NCBI GenBank assembly: GCA_900319835.1
Contig: ONPY01000009.1
Span: 24,780-88,779 of the forward strand
Reading direction: 5' to 3'
DNA length: 64,000 nucleotides
Source of the DNA: an uncultured Eubacteriales bacterium
GTDB lineage: Bacteria > Bacillota_A > Clostridia > Oscillospirales > Oscillospiraceae
Shown here: positions 50,650-60,381 of the stretch, piece by piece
How the letters are laid out: each line of letters begins with the position of its first letter
How positions within the stretch are numbered: the stretch's first letter is position 1
Position numbers and translations under genes: made by a program
The notes under the pieces: generated by a model
What the model saw: only the letters and a program-made list of their open reading frames with translations
What the model was told of the DNA's origin: nothing
Database searches by the model: none

Positions 50650-52188
50650 TTGGCAAAACAGTATGTGGACATGAACACGCCCGTCATTGAAATGCGCAAC
50701 ATCGTCAAACGCTTCGGCGATTTTGTGGCCAACGACGGCATCAACCTCACCGTCCACAAAGGCGAAATCCACGCAATCCTCGGCGAAAACGGCGCGGGCA
50801 AGTCGACGCTGATGAACCAGCTCTACGGCCTGCTCAAGCCCACCTCCGGCGACATCCTGGTCAACGGGAAAAAGATCGACATGAACAATCCCCGCGACGC
50901 CATCGACGCCGGCATCGGCATGGTGCACCAGCACTTCATGCTGGTCCAGCCCTTCACCGTCACCGAGAACATCGTCCTCGGCACCGAGCCCACCAAGGGC
51001 GTGAAGCTGGACATGGCCACCGCGCGCAAAAACGTGGTGGAGATCTCGGAGCGCTACGGGCTGTCCATCGACCCCGACGCCAAAATCGAGGACATTTCCG
51101 TCGGCATGCAGCAGCGCGTGGAGATCCTCAAGGCGCTCTACCGCGGCGCGGACATCCTGATCCTTGACGAGCCCACCTCCTCCCTCACCCCGCAGGAGAT
51201 CACCGAGCTCATCGACATCATGCACAATCTGGTCAAGGACGGCAAGAGCATCATCATCATCACCCACAAGCTCAAGGAGATCAAGGAGTCGGCGGACTTC
51301 TGCACGATCATCCGCATGGGCAAGTACATCGGCACCGTGGATGTGGAGAAGGTGGACGAGAACGACCTGGCCTCCATGATGGTGGGCCGCAAGGTCACCT
51401 TCAAGGTGGACAAGCCCGAGCAGGAGCCCGGCGAGGTGGTGCTGGACGTGAAGGATCTGCACTGTCTGGACTACCGCGGCATTGAGATCGTCAAGGGTCT
51501 CAACCTGCAGGTCAGACGCGGCGAGATCGTCGGCATCGCAGGCATCGACGGCAACGGCCAGACGGAGCTTGTCGAGGTCATCACCGGTCTGAGAAAGGGC
51601 ACGAAGGGCCAGGTGCTGGTCAACGGCACGGACGTGTTCAACAAGCCCCCCGCCTTCGGTTTCCAGCACGGCGTCTCCTCCATTCCCGCCGACCGGCAGA
51701 AGCACGGTCTGGTGCTGGACTTTTCCATCGAGGACAACCTCATCCTTCAGAACTATGAGAAGAACCCCTTCTCCAAAAAGAACGTGCTGCAGCGCGATTC
51801 CATCTTCGCCCACGCCACCCAGTCCATCGAGAAATACGACATCCGCCCGTCGAGCAGCGAGAAGCGCCCCGCGGGCACCCTCTCCGGCGGCAACCAGCAG
51901 AAGGTCATCATCGCCCGTGAGGTGCAGAACGACAAGGATCTGCTCATCGCCGTCAACCCCACCCGCGGCCTGGACGTGGGCGCCATCGAGTATGTACACA
52001 AGTACATCGTCGATCAGCGCAACAAGGGCAAGGCCGTCCTGCTCGTCTCCTTCGAGCTGGACGAGATCATGAGCCTTTCCGATATCATCGACGTAATCTT
52101 TGACGGTCAGATCGTCTCCTCCATCCCCGGCAAGGAGGCCAACGAGAACGATCTGGGCCTGATGATGGCAGGAGGGAAAAAGGCATGA
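50650..52188 (+). CDS. Nucleoside-type ABC importer, dual ATPase
   Basis: A 512-residue protein with two fused ABC domains, as in NupA/RbsA-type importers. The first has Walker A GENGAGKST, signature variant ISVGMQQRVEIL and Walker B ILILDEPTSSL. The second has a degenerate P-loop (GIDGNGQTE) but a good LSGGNQQK signature. The TTG start at 50650 has AGGGGGCGG 5-8 nt before it. An ATG seven codons later lacks a site. It is coupled to the permease by an ATGA overlap. Confidence 0.92.
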   Translation: MAKQYVDMNTPVIEMRNIVKRFGDFVANDGINLTVHKGEIHAILGENGAGKSTLMNQLYGLLKPTSGDILVNGKKIDMNNPRDAIDAGIGMVHQHFMLVQPFTVTENIVLGTEPTKGVKLDMATARKNVVEISERYGLSIDPDAKIEDISVGMQQRVEILKALYRGADILILDEPTSSLTPQEITELIDIMHNLVKDGKSIIIITHKLKEIKESADFCTIIRMGKYIGTVDVEKVDENDLASMMVGRKVTFKVDKPEQEPGEVVLDVKDLHCLDYRGIEIVKGLNLQVRRGEIVGIAGIDGNGQTELVEVITGLRKGTKGQVLVNGTDVFNKPPAFGFQHGVSSIPADRQKHGLVLDFSIEDNLILQNYEKNPFSKKNVLQRDSIFAHATQSIEKYDIRPSSSEKRPAGTLSGGNQQKVIIAREVQNDKDLLIAVNPTRGLDVGAIEYVHKYIVDQRNKGKAVLLVSFELDEIMSLSDIIDVIFDGQIVSSIPGKEANENDLGLMMAGGKKA

Positions 52189-53306
52189 CAAAAAAGAAGA
52201 AGGACTTCCTGGAAGTCGTCTCGGATACCCGCTTCATCCACATCCTGCTCTCCATTCTGCTGGGCTTCCTTGTGGGCGCGGTCTTTCTTGCAGTGATGGG
52301 CCTGTCTGTGGGCGAGGCCTACGGCAGACTGATCACCAGCGTCACCAGTCTCAAGGGCTTTTCCTATGTGATCGTCTACTCGATCCCCTATATCGTGGTG
52401 GGTCTGTCCGTGGCCTTCTCCTTCAAGACGGGCGTGTTCAACATCGGCGCTGAGGGCCAGTTTGTGGTCGGCTCCATGGCCGCGGCCGTGGTCGGCATCC
52501 TCGCCGGCGACCTCCCCAAGCCCGTGCTCATCCCCCTGTGCTTCCTCGCCGCCATGGCGGCCGGCGCCTGCTGGGGCATCATCGTGGGCTTCCTCAAAAC
52601 AAGGTGGGGCATCAACGAAGTGCTCTCCATGATCATGTTCAACTGGATCGCCTTCTATCTGTCCAACTTCATCGCCGGCATCCCCGCCATCCACTCCGAC
52701 GGTACCGCCGAGGCCACCAAGAATATCTCCGCAAACGCCAGCACCCTGCTCTCCAAGGATCTCATCAACAGCCTGGGTCTGGCCCCCACGGCCAACTGGG
52801 GCATCCTGGTGGCCATCCTGATGACCGTACTGGTCTGGTTTGTCATTGAGAAGACCACCCTGGGCTACGAGCTCAAGGCGGTCGGCTCCAACAAGTTTGC
52901 GGCCGAGTACGGCGGCATCAGCGTCAACCGCTCCATCCTGACGGCGCTGGCCATCTCCGGCGCACTCGCGGGTCTCGGCGGCGCGCTGCAGCTGATGGGC
53001 ATGGGCAACCGCATCTCCGTCTTCTCCAGCCAGGAGGGCTTCGGCTTCGCCGGCATCGTGGTGGCCCTGATCGGCTGCTCCAATCCCTTCGGCGTGCTGG
53101 TCGCGGGCATCTTCTACGGTGCGCTGATGTTCGGCGGCAGCAAGCTGAACCTGGTGGGTGCCCCCACCCAGCTGATCAACGTCATCGTCGGCACCGTGGT
53201 GTGCTTCATCGCCATCTCCATCATCTTCAGCCGCATCAAAAATCTCCGCAAAGTTCCGGTACCTGCCGCATCCAACGCTGCTGTGAAGGAGGGGGATAAG
53301 AAATGA
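52185..53306 (+). CDS. ABC importer permease 1 (BPD_transp_2 family)
   Basis: A 373-residue permease with about 9-10 helices: FNIGAEGQFVVGSMAAA (the conserved GxEGQ segment), NEVLSMIMFNWIAFYL and GLGGALQLMG...GFGFAGIVVALIGCSNP. It is homologous to NupP/YufP. It starts with ATGA overlapping the ATPase stop and ends overlapping the second permease by four bases, a tight operon. Confidence 0.93.
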   Translation: MTKKKKDFLEVVSDTRFIHILLSILLGFLVGAVFLAVMGLSVGEAYGRLITSVTSLKGFSYVIVYSIPYIVVGLSVAFSFKTGVFNIGAEGQFVVGSMAAAVVGILAGDLPKPVLIPLCFLAAMAAGACWGIIVGFLKTRWGINEVLSMIMFNWIAFYLSNFIAGIPAIHSDGTAEATKNISANASTLLSKDLINSLGLAPTANWGILVAILMTVLVWFVIEKTTLGYELKAVGSNKFAAEYGGISVNRSILTALAISGALAGLGGALQLMGMGNRISVFSSQEGFGFAGIVVALIGCSNPFGVLVAGIFYGALMFGGSKLNLVGAPTQLINVIVGTVVCFIAISIIFSRIKNLRKVPVPAASNAAVKEGDKK

Positions 53307-54247
53307 CAAGCTTCATCAACGACCTCGGTATTGTCCTCTACGCGACCCTCATCTATACGACGCCCCTGCTGTACGCGGCCCTGGGCTCCTGCTTCTCGGA
53401 GGTCTCGGGCGTGGTCAACATCGGCATTGAGGGCATGATGACCGCCGGCGCCTTCACCGGCACCGTGGTCGCCTACTTCACCGGCAACCCCTGGATCGGC
53501 TTCCTCTGCGGCGGCCTCGCGGGCGCGTTCTTCGGGATGCTCCACGCCATCGCCACCGTCAAGCTGGGCGCCGACCAGACCATCGCCGGCACCGCCATCA
53601 ACATGCTGGGTCCCGGCATCGTCATCATGATCGCCAAGGTCATGTTCAACTCCACCGACACCATCCCCCTGGAGGCCAGCATGAAGATCCCACGCCTGTT
53701 CCGCGGTGTGTTCGACACCTCCACGGTCTTCGGCCGCTTCATGGACAACGTCTTTGCCAACTACGCCTCCACCTACCTGGTGTTCATCGCCGTGGCCGTG
53801 GTGTGGTTCGTGTTCTACAAGACCCGCTTCGGTCTGCGCCTGCGCGCCTGCGGCGAGCACCCCCAGGCCTGCGAGACGCTGGGCATCAACGTCATCTCCA
53901 TGCGCTTTTTGTGCGTGTGCATCTCCGGCTTCCTGGCGGGCCTCGGCGGCGCCTGCGTCACCATGGCCATCTCCACCCAGTTCCGGCCCATCTCCATCGT
54001 GGGCCAGGGCTTCATCGCCATCGCGGCGGTCATCTTCGGCAAGTTCCGCCCCCAGGGCGCACTGCTTGGCTGCCTGCTGTTCGGCTTCTGCTCCGGCCTG
54101 AAGGTGGTTCTCGGCGGCTCCTCGGGCATCGACATGCAGCTGATCTCCATGATCCCCTACGCGGTCACGGTCATCGTGCTGATCCTGTTCGTGGGCAAGT
54201 CCCGCGTTCCCGCCGCCAACGGCAAGCCCTACATCAAGGCAAAGTAA
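53303..54247 (+). CDS. ABC importer permease 2 (BPD_transp_2 family)
   Basis: A 314-residue permease: GVVNIGIEGMMTAGAF (the family's IGxEG segment), ADQTIAGTAINMLGPGI and FGLRLRACGEHPQACETLGI followed by GFLAGLGGACVTM. It is homologous to NupQ/YufQ, completing the importer with the ATPase, first permease and the BMP lipoprotein. GGAGGGGG lies shortly before the ATG. A strong terminator follows. Confidence 0.93.
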   Translation: MTSFINDLGIVLYATLIYTTPLLYAALGSCFSEVSGVVNIGIEGMMTAGAFTGTVVAYFTGNPWIGFLCGGLAGAFFGMLHAIATVKLGADQTIAGTAINMLGPGIVIMIAKVMFNSTDTIPLEASMKIPRLFRGVFDTSTVFGRFMDNVFANYASTYLVFIAVAVVWFVFYKTRFGLRLRACGEHPQACETLGINVISMRFLCVCISGFLAGLGGACVTMAISTQFRPISIVGQGFIAIAAVIFGKFRPQGALLGCLLFGFCSGLKVVLGGSSGIDMQLISMIPYAVTVIVLILFVGKSRVPAANGKPYIKAK

Positions 54248-54265
54248 TCACGCATCCTTTTCCCC

Positions 54266-54301
54266 GCGCCCCGGGCCGATGGCCCGGGGCGCATCTTTTT
54301 G
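54266..54301 (+). terminator. Terminator of the ABC importer operon
   Basis: GCGCCCCGGGCC and GGCCCGGGGCGC form a perfect 12-bp stem with loop GAT, then ATCTTTTT. The next promoter begins at its edge. Confidence 0.9.
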
Positions 54302-54330
54302 TTGAAAGTCCGTCCAGTATCAGGTATAAT
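54302..54330 (+). promoter_or_regulatory. Promoter of the glycan cluster
   Basis: TTGAAA (54302-54307), 17-nt spacer, TATAAT (54325-54330), 32 nt before the first GT2 gene. Confidence 0.8.
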
Positions 54331-54362
54331 AATATGAATGTTTATACTTAGGGGAGGACGCC

Positions 54363-55343
54363 ATGGAAAAGGAAATCCTTGTCTCGATCTGCTGCCTGAC
54401 CTACAACCACGAGGCCTATCTGCGGGACACGCTGGAGGGCTTTCTGATGCAGAAGGTGGATTTTCCCATCGAGATCCTGGTCAATGATGACGCCTCCACC
54501 GACGGCACCCGTGCGATCCTGCAAGAGTATGCGGCAAAATACCCGGAGCTGATTCGCCCCTTTTACCAGGATGTGAACCTCTACTCCCAGGGGAAGGACC
54601 TGTGCCTGGAGGTCCTCTATCCTGCGGCACGGGGCAAGTACATCGCCCTGTGCGAGGGGGACGACTACTGGACCGATCCCACGAAGCTGCAGCTGCAGGT
54701 GGATTTTCTGGAGGCCCATCCGGAATACACCGCCTGCGTACACGACACGATCGTCCACTACTGCAGCGGAGAGAGAGAAGACTATCGGCTGCTGCACCGC
54801 GGGCGGGACTGCGACGTGCGCTTTGAGGATGTGCTCTTCGGCATGTCCCACGCCTTCCACACCAGCTCCGTCGTGGCAAAAAAATCCGTCATTGCCCACC
54901 CGGCGGACTTCTTCTATGTGGGTCTGGCCCACGGCTTCGGCGACCACCCGGACGGGCTCTGGATGATCACCAACGGCCCTGTGCGCTATCTGGATCGCTG
55001 CATGTCCGTCTACCGCATGCATTCGAACAACGCCTCCTGGAGCACCATGGTGGACGGCGCCTACGAGAAAATGCTGGAATATTTTCAGGGCAAGCTGGAG
55101 CTGCTGAACGCCTACCGCCCCTATGCCTCCGCCGAGCGCACCGCAGCGGTGGATCAGGCCATTCTGGAGACGGAGTTTGAAATGATGCACTACGAGGGCC
55201 GGGACCGCGAGCAGCGAAAGTCCCCCTACGACGCGATCCTCCGCCGGCAGAGCTTCTCCTACCGGGTCAAAAACCTGATCAAATGCCTCTTCCCCGGGCT
55301 GCAGAAGCGCTACCGGGAGAAGCGGGGCTTCCGGAGCCAGTGA
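54363..55343 (+). CDS. Glycosyltransferase family 2 protein (first of two paralogues)
   Basis: A 326-residue GT-A enzyme: VSICCLTYNHEAYLRDTLEG, IEILVNDDASTDGTRAIL, and GKYIALCEGDDYWTDPTKLQ (with the DxD-type EGDDYW). The C-terminal region is family-specific and ends in a basic tail (KCLFPGLQKRYREKRG). It transfers a sugar from a nucleotide sugar to a surface glycan at the inner face of the membrane. It is closely similar in plan to the protein at 56882-57862, pointing to duplication. GGGGAGG is upstream of the ATG. Confidence 0.92.
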   Translation: MEKEILVSICCLTYNHEAYLRDTLEGFLMQKVDFPIEILVNDDASTDGTRAILQEYAAKYPELIRPFYQDVNLYSQGKDLCLEVLYPAARGKYIALCEGDDYWTDPTKLQLQVDFLEAHPEYTACVHDTIVHYCSGEREDYRLLHRGRDCDVRFEDVLFGMSHAFHTSSVVAKKSVIAHPADFFYVGLAHGFGDHPDGLWMITNGPVRYLDRCMSVYRMHSNNASWSTMVDGAYEKMLEYFQGKLELLNAYRPYASAERTAAVDQAILETEFEMMHYEGRDREQRKSPYDAILRRQSFSYRVKNLIKCLFPGLQKRYREKRGFRSQ

Positions 55344-55361
55344 GCATTTGCTGACTTTTTC

Positions 55362-55390
55362 TTGCGTCCTCCGGGACACTGGCGTATACT
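55362..55390 (+). promoter_or_regulatory. Possible internal promoter before the flippase gene
   Basis: TTGCGT (55362-55367), 17-nt spacer, TATACT (55385-55390), 35 nt before the start codon. Confidence 0.55.
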
Positions 55391-55424
55391 GTGAAACGGT
55401 GCCTCTTCAGGCATCTGAGGGATT

Positions 55425-56870
55425 ATGGACAAAAAACAATCGGTCATCACCAATTTTATCTGGCGGCTGATGGAGCGCGGCGGCACCTATCTGATGAACT
55501 TTGCCGTCTCCATTGTGCTGGCCAGGCTTCTGGATCCGTCGCTCTACGGCACCGTCGCCCTGGTCACCGCCATCACCACCATCCTGCAGGTCTTTGTGGA
55601 CAGCGGGATGGCCAACTCCCTGATCCAGAAGAAGGACACGGACGACCTGGATTACGCTTCCGTGTTCTACTTCAACCTGGGCTTCTGCCTGCTGCTGTAC
55701 GCGGGACTGTTCTTCGCCGCCCCCCTGATCGGCAGGCTCTACAGGGACCCCTCCCTCGCCCCCATTGTGCGTGTGCTCGGGCTGACTATTGTGGTCGCCG
55801 GCGTGAAGAACGTGCAGCAGGCCTATGTGGCCAAGACCATGCAGTTTCGCCGCTTCTTCTTTGCCACATTGGGCGGCACGATCTTCTCCGCGATTGTAGG
55901 CATTACACTGGCCTATCTCGGCTACGGCGTGTGGGCGCTGGTCTTCCAGCAGCTTTTGAACGTCACGGTCAACACTGTCATCCTCTGGCTCACCGTGGGC
56001 TGGCGGCCGCAGCGGGCTTTCTCCTGGCAGCGTCTGAAGGGGCTCATCTCCTACGGCTGGAAGCTGCTGGTGTCCCAGCTTTTGGACACGGCCTATCTCA
56101 AGCTCTATCAGTTCATCATCGGTCTGCGCTACTCCACGGCGGACCTGGCCTTTTATAACCGGGCCGAGCAGTTCCCCAATCTCATCATGGAGAACACCAA
56201 CGCCTCCCTCGACAGCGTGCTGCTGCCGGTCCTGTCCTCCGAGCAGGACGACCCGACCCGCGTGCGGGAGATGACAAAACGGGCCATCCAGGTCAGCACC
56301 TTTATCCTGATGCCCATGATGGCAGGCCTGGCCGCCTGCGCCCAGCCGCTGATCCGCTTTCTGCTGACGGCCAAGTGGCTGCCCTGTGTGCCCTACATGC
56401 AGGTGTTCTGCCTGTACTTTGCCTTCTGGCCCCTGCACACGGCCAATCTCAACGCCATCAAGGCCATGGGCCACAGCGACATTTTCCTCAAGCTCGAGAT
56501 CGTCAAGAAGGTGCTGGAGACGGCGGTGCTGCTTGTCACCATGCGCTACGGTGTGATGGCCATTTCCCTTGGCCTGCTCTTCTCCGGCTTTGCCTCCGTC
56601 GTCATCAACGCCTGGCCCAACCGGAAGCTGCTGAACTATCCCGTCACCCGCCAGTTGCTGGACATTCTGTCCACGCTTCTGCTCTCCGCGGCCATGGCGC
56701 TGCTGATTTTGCCCGTCACAAAAACGGGGCTGCACGATCTGGTCAAACTGCTCATCATGGTGCCTGCCGGCGCCGTGGTCTACATTGTCGGCGCAAAGCT
56801 GCTGCGCATTGAGAGCTTTGACTATGTGCTCTCTGCCGCCAAAAAGCTGCTGAGCCGGCACAAAGCCTGA
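55425..56870 (+). CDS. Polysaccharide flippase (Wzx/MOP family)
   Basis: A 481-residue protein with about 12-14 helices: FAVSIVLARLLDPSLYGTVA at the N-terminus, DSGMANSLIQKKDTDDLDYA, and LYQFIIGLRYSTADLAFYNR. These match the polysaccharide biosynthesis/MATE-like exporters (Polysacc_synt_C, WzxC-like) that flip lipid-linked oligosaccharides outward. It sits between the two GT2 genes and starts with ATG at 55425. Confidence 0.92.
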   Translation: MDKKQSVITNFIWRLMERGGTYLMNFAVSIVLARLLDPSLYGTVALVTAITTILQVFVDSGMANSLIQKKDTDDLDYASVFYFNLGFCLLLYAGLFFAAPLIGRLYRDPSLAPIVRVLGLTIVVAGVKNVQQAYVAKTMQFRRFFFATLGGTIFSAIVGITLAYLGYGVWALVFQQLLNVTVNTVILWLTVGWRPQRAFSWQRLKGLISYGWKLLVSQLLDTAYLKLYQFIIGLRYSTADLAFYNRAEQFPNLIMENTNASLDSVLLPVLSSEQDDPTRVREMTKRAIQVSTFILMPMMAGLAACAQPLIRFLLTAKWLPCVPYMQVFCLYFAFWPLHTANLNAIKAMGHSDIFLKLEIVKKVLETAVLLVTMRYGVMAISLGLLFSGFASVVINAWPNRKLLNYPVTRQLLDILSTLLLSAAMALLILPVTKTGLHDLVKLLIMVPAGAVVYIVGAKLLRIESFDYVLSAAKKLLSRHKA

Positions 56871-56881
56871 GAGGAGGCGCT

Positions 56882-57862
56882 ATGGATACATCCATCATGG
56901 TCTCGGTGCTCTGCACCGCCTACAACCACGAGGCCTATCTGCGCGAGGCCCTGGACAGCATGGTCGGGCAGCAGACGGATTTTGCCTATGAGATTCTGGT
57001 CAGCGACGACGTCTCCACCGACCGCACCGCTGACATTATCCGGGAGTACGAGACCAAGTACCCCGACAAGGTGCGCGGCTTCTATATGACCGAGAACCTC
57101 TACTCCCAGGGCCGCGACATCTACTACGAGGTCTTTTTCCCCAATGCCTGCGGCAAGTACACCGCCTTCTGCGAAGGGGACGACTGCTGGACCGATCCCA
57201 CCAAGCTCCAGCGTCAGGTGGATTTTCTCGAGAGCCATCCGGATTATACCGCCTGCGTACACGCCACGGAACTGTTAAAGTGCGAGGGCGCCCGGGCGGA
57301 GGAGACCCTGGCTGTCCGGGATGCCGACTGCGACATGGAGTTTGCGGACATCCTGCCCGGCATGAGCCACGCCTGGCATACCAGCGCGCTTCTGGGCCGC
57401 ACCGACCTGCTGGCCGCCCCCCCTGACTTCTATACCATCGCCGCCGACGCGGGCTTCGGGGATTTCCCCTACGCCCTGTGGCTGCGTCTCAACGGAAAGA
57501 TCCGGTATCTGGCGCGCTTCATGTCCCGTTATCGCCTCTCCAGCGGCGCTGACTCCTGGAGCGCCGACCAGGAGAAACAGACCTCCCGGCGCACCCGCTT
57601 CTTCCGGGGCGTCATCGATATGCTGACCGCCTTCAAGGCCCACACAGAGGACGAGGCGCTGCTGAAGCTGACGGACGCGTGGATCGACCGCTGGACCTTC
57701 CAGCTGCTCTACACCCTGGGCCGGGACCGGGAGCTGAGGAAGCCCCCCTACCGGGCGATCCTGCGGGAAAAGCCCCTGGCCTTCCGCACCAAAAACTTCG
57801 TCAAATGCGCCTTTCCCGCCCTGCACCGTCTCTACAGAAGACAGCGGGGATACAACGAATGA
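56882..57862 (+). CDS. Glycosyltransferase family 2 protein (second paralogue)
   Basis: A 326-residue GT-A enzyme: VSVLCTAYNHEAYLREALDS, YEILVSDDVSTDRTADII, and CGKYTAFCEGDDCWTDPTKL (Cys in place of Tyr in the DxD region of the paralogue). Same length and tail layout as the GT2 at 54363. It probably adds a different sugar in the same repeat unit. GAGGAGG lies about 6 nt before the ATG, 11 bp after the flippase. Confidence 0.92.
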   Translation: MDTSIMVSVLCTAYNHEAYLREALDSMVGQQTDFAYEILVSDDVSTDRTADIIREYETKYPDKVRGFYMTENLYSQGRDIYYEVFFPNACGKYTAFCEGDDCWTDPTKLQRQVDFLESHPDYTACVHATELLKCEGARAEETLAVRDADCDMEFADILPGMSHAWHTSALLGRTDLLAAPPDFYTIAADAGFGDFPYALWLRLNGKIRYLARFMSRYRLSSGADSWSADQEKQTSRRTRFFRGVIDMLTAFKAHTEDEALLKLTDAWIDRWTFQLLYTLGRDRELRKPPYRAILREKPLAFRTKNFVKCAFPALHRLYRRQRGYNE

Positions 57863-57873
57863 AGGAGAATCCC

Positions 57874-59073
57874 ATGAAAAAGCTGCTGCTTCTGGGCGGT
57901 TCCAGTTATCTTCTGCCCGTGATCCGGGAAGCCCACGACCTCGGCATCTACGTCATCACCTGCGACTATCTGCCCGATAATACCGCCCACAAGTTTTCCG
58001 ACGAGTACCGCAACGTCTCCATCATCGACAAGGACGCGGTTCTTCAGACCGCGCGCGAGCTGCAGATCGACGGCGTGATGTCCTTTGCCTGCGATCCGGG
58101 CGTCACCACCGCGGCCTATGTAGCCGAGCAGATGGGCCTGCCCTTCGCCGGCTCCTATCACGCTGTATCCATCCTGCAGGACAAGGGACGCTTTCGCGCC
58201 TTCCTGCGGGACAACGGCTTTACTGTTCCCTGGGCGAAGCGCTACACCGAGAAGGCCGCGGCGCTCGCGGATGCGGACAGCTGCCCCTGGCCCATGATCG
58301 TCAAGCCCGTGGACTCGGCCGGCAGCAAGGGCGTCACCCGGGTGGATTCCGCGGCCGAGCTCTCCGCCGCCATCGACCATGCCCTGCGTTTTTCCTTCGG
58401 CGGGGCCTTCATCGTCGAACAGTTCATCCAGCAGCGGGGCTTTTCCTCCGACACCGACTGCTTCTCCGTGGACGGGGAGCTGGTCTACTGCTCCTTTGAC
58501 GAGCAGCGCTTTGACCCGAAGGCCGAAAACCCCTACACCCCCGCCGCCTACACCTGGCCCTCCAGCATGCCGGACGAGATCCAGGCCGAGCTCCGGCGTG
58601 AGCTGCAGCGGCTCATCACGCTGCTGGGACTCAAGACCTCGGTCTACAACATTGAGACAAGGCAGGGCACCGACGGCAAGGCCTACATCATGGAGGTCTC
58701 CCCCCGCGGCGGCGGCAACCGCCTGTGCGAGGTGCTGGAGATGGCCACCGGGACGAAGCTCATCCAAAACGCGGTCAAGGCCGCGGTGGGCCTCGACGTG
58801 GACGAGATGCGCGATCCCGTCTATCACGGCCACTGGGCGGAGGTCATCCTCCACAGCGGGAGGGAAGGAGACTTTGAGGCGCTCCGGATCGATCCCGCCG
58901 TCCGCCCCTTTGTGGCGGAGGAGCAGCTCTGGGTATCCCCCGGCGAGCATATCGAGCGCTTTTCCGGCGCAAACAAGGCCATCGGCACCCTGGTGCTGAA
59001 CTTTCCCGACCGGGAGAGCATGGAACGGTATATGTCCGATGACGGCTGGTACGAGGTCGTCACCCGCGTATAA
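57874..59073 (+). CDS. ATP-grasp ligase 1
   Basis: A 399-residue protein with the carbamoyl-phosphate-synthase-L-like ATP-grasp layout: N-terminal Rossmann-like MKKLLLLGGSSYLLPVIREA, central KPVDSAGSKGVTRV (ATP-binding loop), FIVEQFIQQRGFSSDTDCFS and IMEVSPRGGGNRLCEVLE (Mg-binding end). Such enzymes join a carboxylate to an amine through an acyl phosphate. ATG at 57874 has AAGGAG 6 nt before it. It lies 11 bp behind the GT2 gene, in the same operon. Confidence 0.85.
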   Translation: MKKLLLLGGSSYLLPVIREAHDLGIYVITCDYLPDNTAHKFSDEYRNVSIIDKDAVLQTARELQIDGVMSFACDPGVTTAAYVAEQMGLPFAGSYHAVSILQDKGRFRAFLRDNGFTVPWAKRYTEKAAALADADSCPWPMIVKPVDSAGSKGVTRVDSAAELSAAIDHALRFSFGGAFIVEQFIQQRGFSSDTDCFSVDGELVYCSFDEQRFDPKAENPYTPAAYTWPSSMPDEIQAELRRELQRLITLLGLKTSVYNIETRQGTDGKAYIMEVSPRGGGNRLCEVLEMATGTKLIQNAVKAAVGLDVDEMRDPVYHGHWAEVILHSGREGDFEALRIDPAVRPFVAEEQLWVSPGEHIERFSGANKAIGTLVLNFPDRESMERYMSDDGWYEVVTRV

Positions 59074-59100
59074 ATGTAAATAGAAACTGGAGAACACCGC

Positions 59101-60381
59101 ATGAAAAAACTTTTGATGCTGGGCACCAGCTACGGCACCTGCCTGATGCTGGAGTACGCAAAGAGCAAGGGCGTCTACACCATTGTCACCGACTACAACG
59201 AGCCGGAGCACTCCCCCGGCAAGCAGATCTCGGACGAGTACTGGATGCTCAACACCGGTGATCTGGACGCGCTGGAAAAAAAGTGCCGCGAGGAGGACGT
59301 GAACGCCGTCGTCTGCGGCATCAGCGAGTTTAACCTGGAGATGTGCATGGAGCTCTGCCGGAGACTCGCTCTGCCCTGCTACTGCACCCCCGAGGCCTGG
59401 CACTACTCCCACGACAAGGTGGATTACAAGGCACTGGCCACGTCCCTGGGCGCACCGCTGGCCGACGACTACTTCCTCTCCGACCCCCCGACCCGCGAGG
59501 AACTGGACAAGGTGAAGTACCCTGTGGTCGTCAAGCCCATCGACCTCAGCTGCAACCGCGGCATCAGCTATGTCTACAACGAAGAAGAACTATTCAAGGC
59601 CATGGACTACGCCCGCAGCATGTCAAGCAGCCGCAAGCTGGTGGTCGAGCGCATGCTCCACGGCGAGGAGTGGTACGGCACCTACGCCCTGGCCGACGGC
59701 GAGGTGCATCTGCTGGCCCTGTGCGCCATGTACGCACAGCCCGGCTATCCCAAGTTCTGCTACTCCATCACCACCACCGTCTCCAACCATGTGGAGGACT
59801 TCTGCCGCGAGATCAACCCCCACATTGAAAACGTCATCAAGGGCACGGGCTGCCGCGAGGGCTACGCCTGGACCCAGGCCATGCGCGACGAGGACGGCCA
59901 CTTCTACATCATCGAGATGGGCTACCGTCTCGACGGCGACATGATGTACGTCCCCTTCAAGGAGCTGCTGGGCTTTGATGTGACCGCCTGGATCGTGGAC
60001 TACGCCCTGGGCGAGCGCAACGACCCCGCGCTGCTGCCCCCCTCCCAGGCCAAGGCCTTCACCCGCACCGCCAACAGCTACATGCTCTGGACCGACGACA
60101 AGGGCGGCACCATCGCCTCCATCGAGGGTCTGGACGAGGTGAAGTCCTGGCCCGGCGTGACCGTGGACTCCCTGGCCGCCCCGGGCGATTCGATCCGCCC
60201 CTACGGGCCGCTCGGCTGCATCCTGTTTACCACCGAGAACGTGGAGGACATGATCGAGATGATCCGGAAGATCAACGACACCGTGCGCATCACCAACACC
60301 GATGGAGACGATGTGCTCATCTACTACACCGATTTTGACTACCTCCGGCAGATGTACCGCGAAGGTCTGGAGGGAAAATAA
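59101..60381 (+). CDS. ATP-grasp ligase 2
   Basis: A 426-residue ATP-grasp protein: MKKLLMLGTSYGTCLMLEYA, VVKPIDLSCNRGISYVYNEE (ATP loop), LVVERMLHGEEWYGTYALAD and FYIIEMGYRLDGDMMYVPF (metal-binding end, less canonical than in ligase 1). It is a distant paralogue of the preceding enzyme. CTGGAG is upstream of the ATG. The two may act in sequence or on different amine/carboxylate pairs. A 10-bp hairpin (60381-60403) follows before the aminotransferase gene. Confidence 0.85.
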   Translation: MKKLLMLGTSYGTCLMLEYAKSKGVYTIVTDYNEPEHSPGKQISDEYWMLNTGDLDALEKKCREEDVNAVVCGISEFNLEMCMELCRRLALPCYCTPEAWHYSHDKVDYKALATSLGAPLADDYFLSDPPTREELDKVKYPVVVKPIDLSCNRGISYVYNEEELFKAMDYARSMSSSRKLVVERMLHGEEWYGTYALADGEVHLLALCAMYAQPGYPKFCYSITTTVSNHVEDFCREINPHIENVIKGTGCREGYAWTQAMRDEDGHFYIIEMGYRLDGDMMYVPFKELLGFDVTAWIVDYALGERNDPALLPPSQAKAFTRTANSYMLWTDDKGGTIASIEGLDEVKSWPGVTVDSLAAPGDSIRPYGPLGCILFTTENVEDMIEMIRKINDTVRITNTDGDDVLIYYTDFDYLRQMYREGLEGK

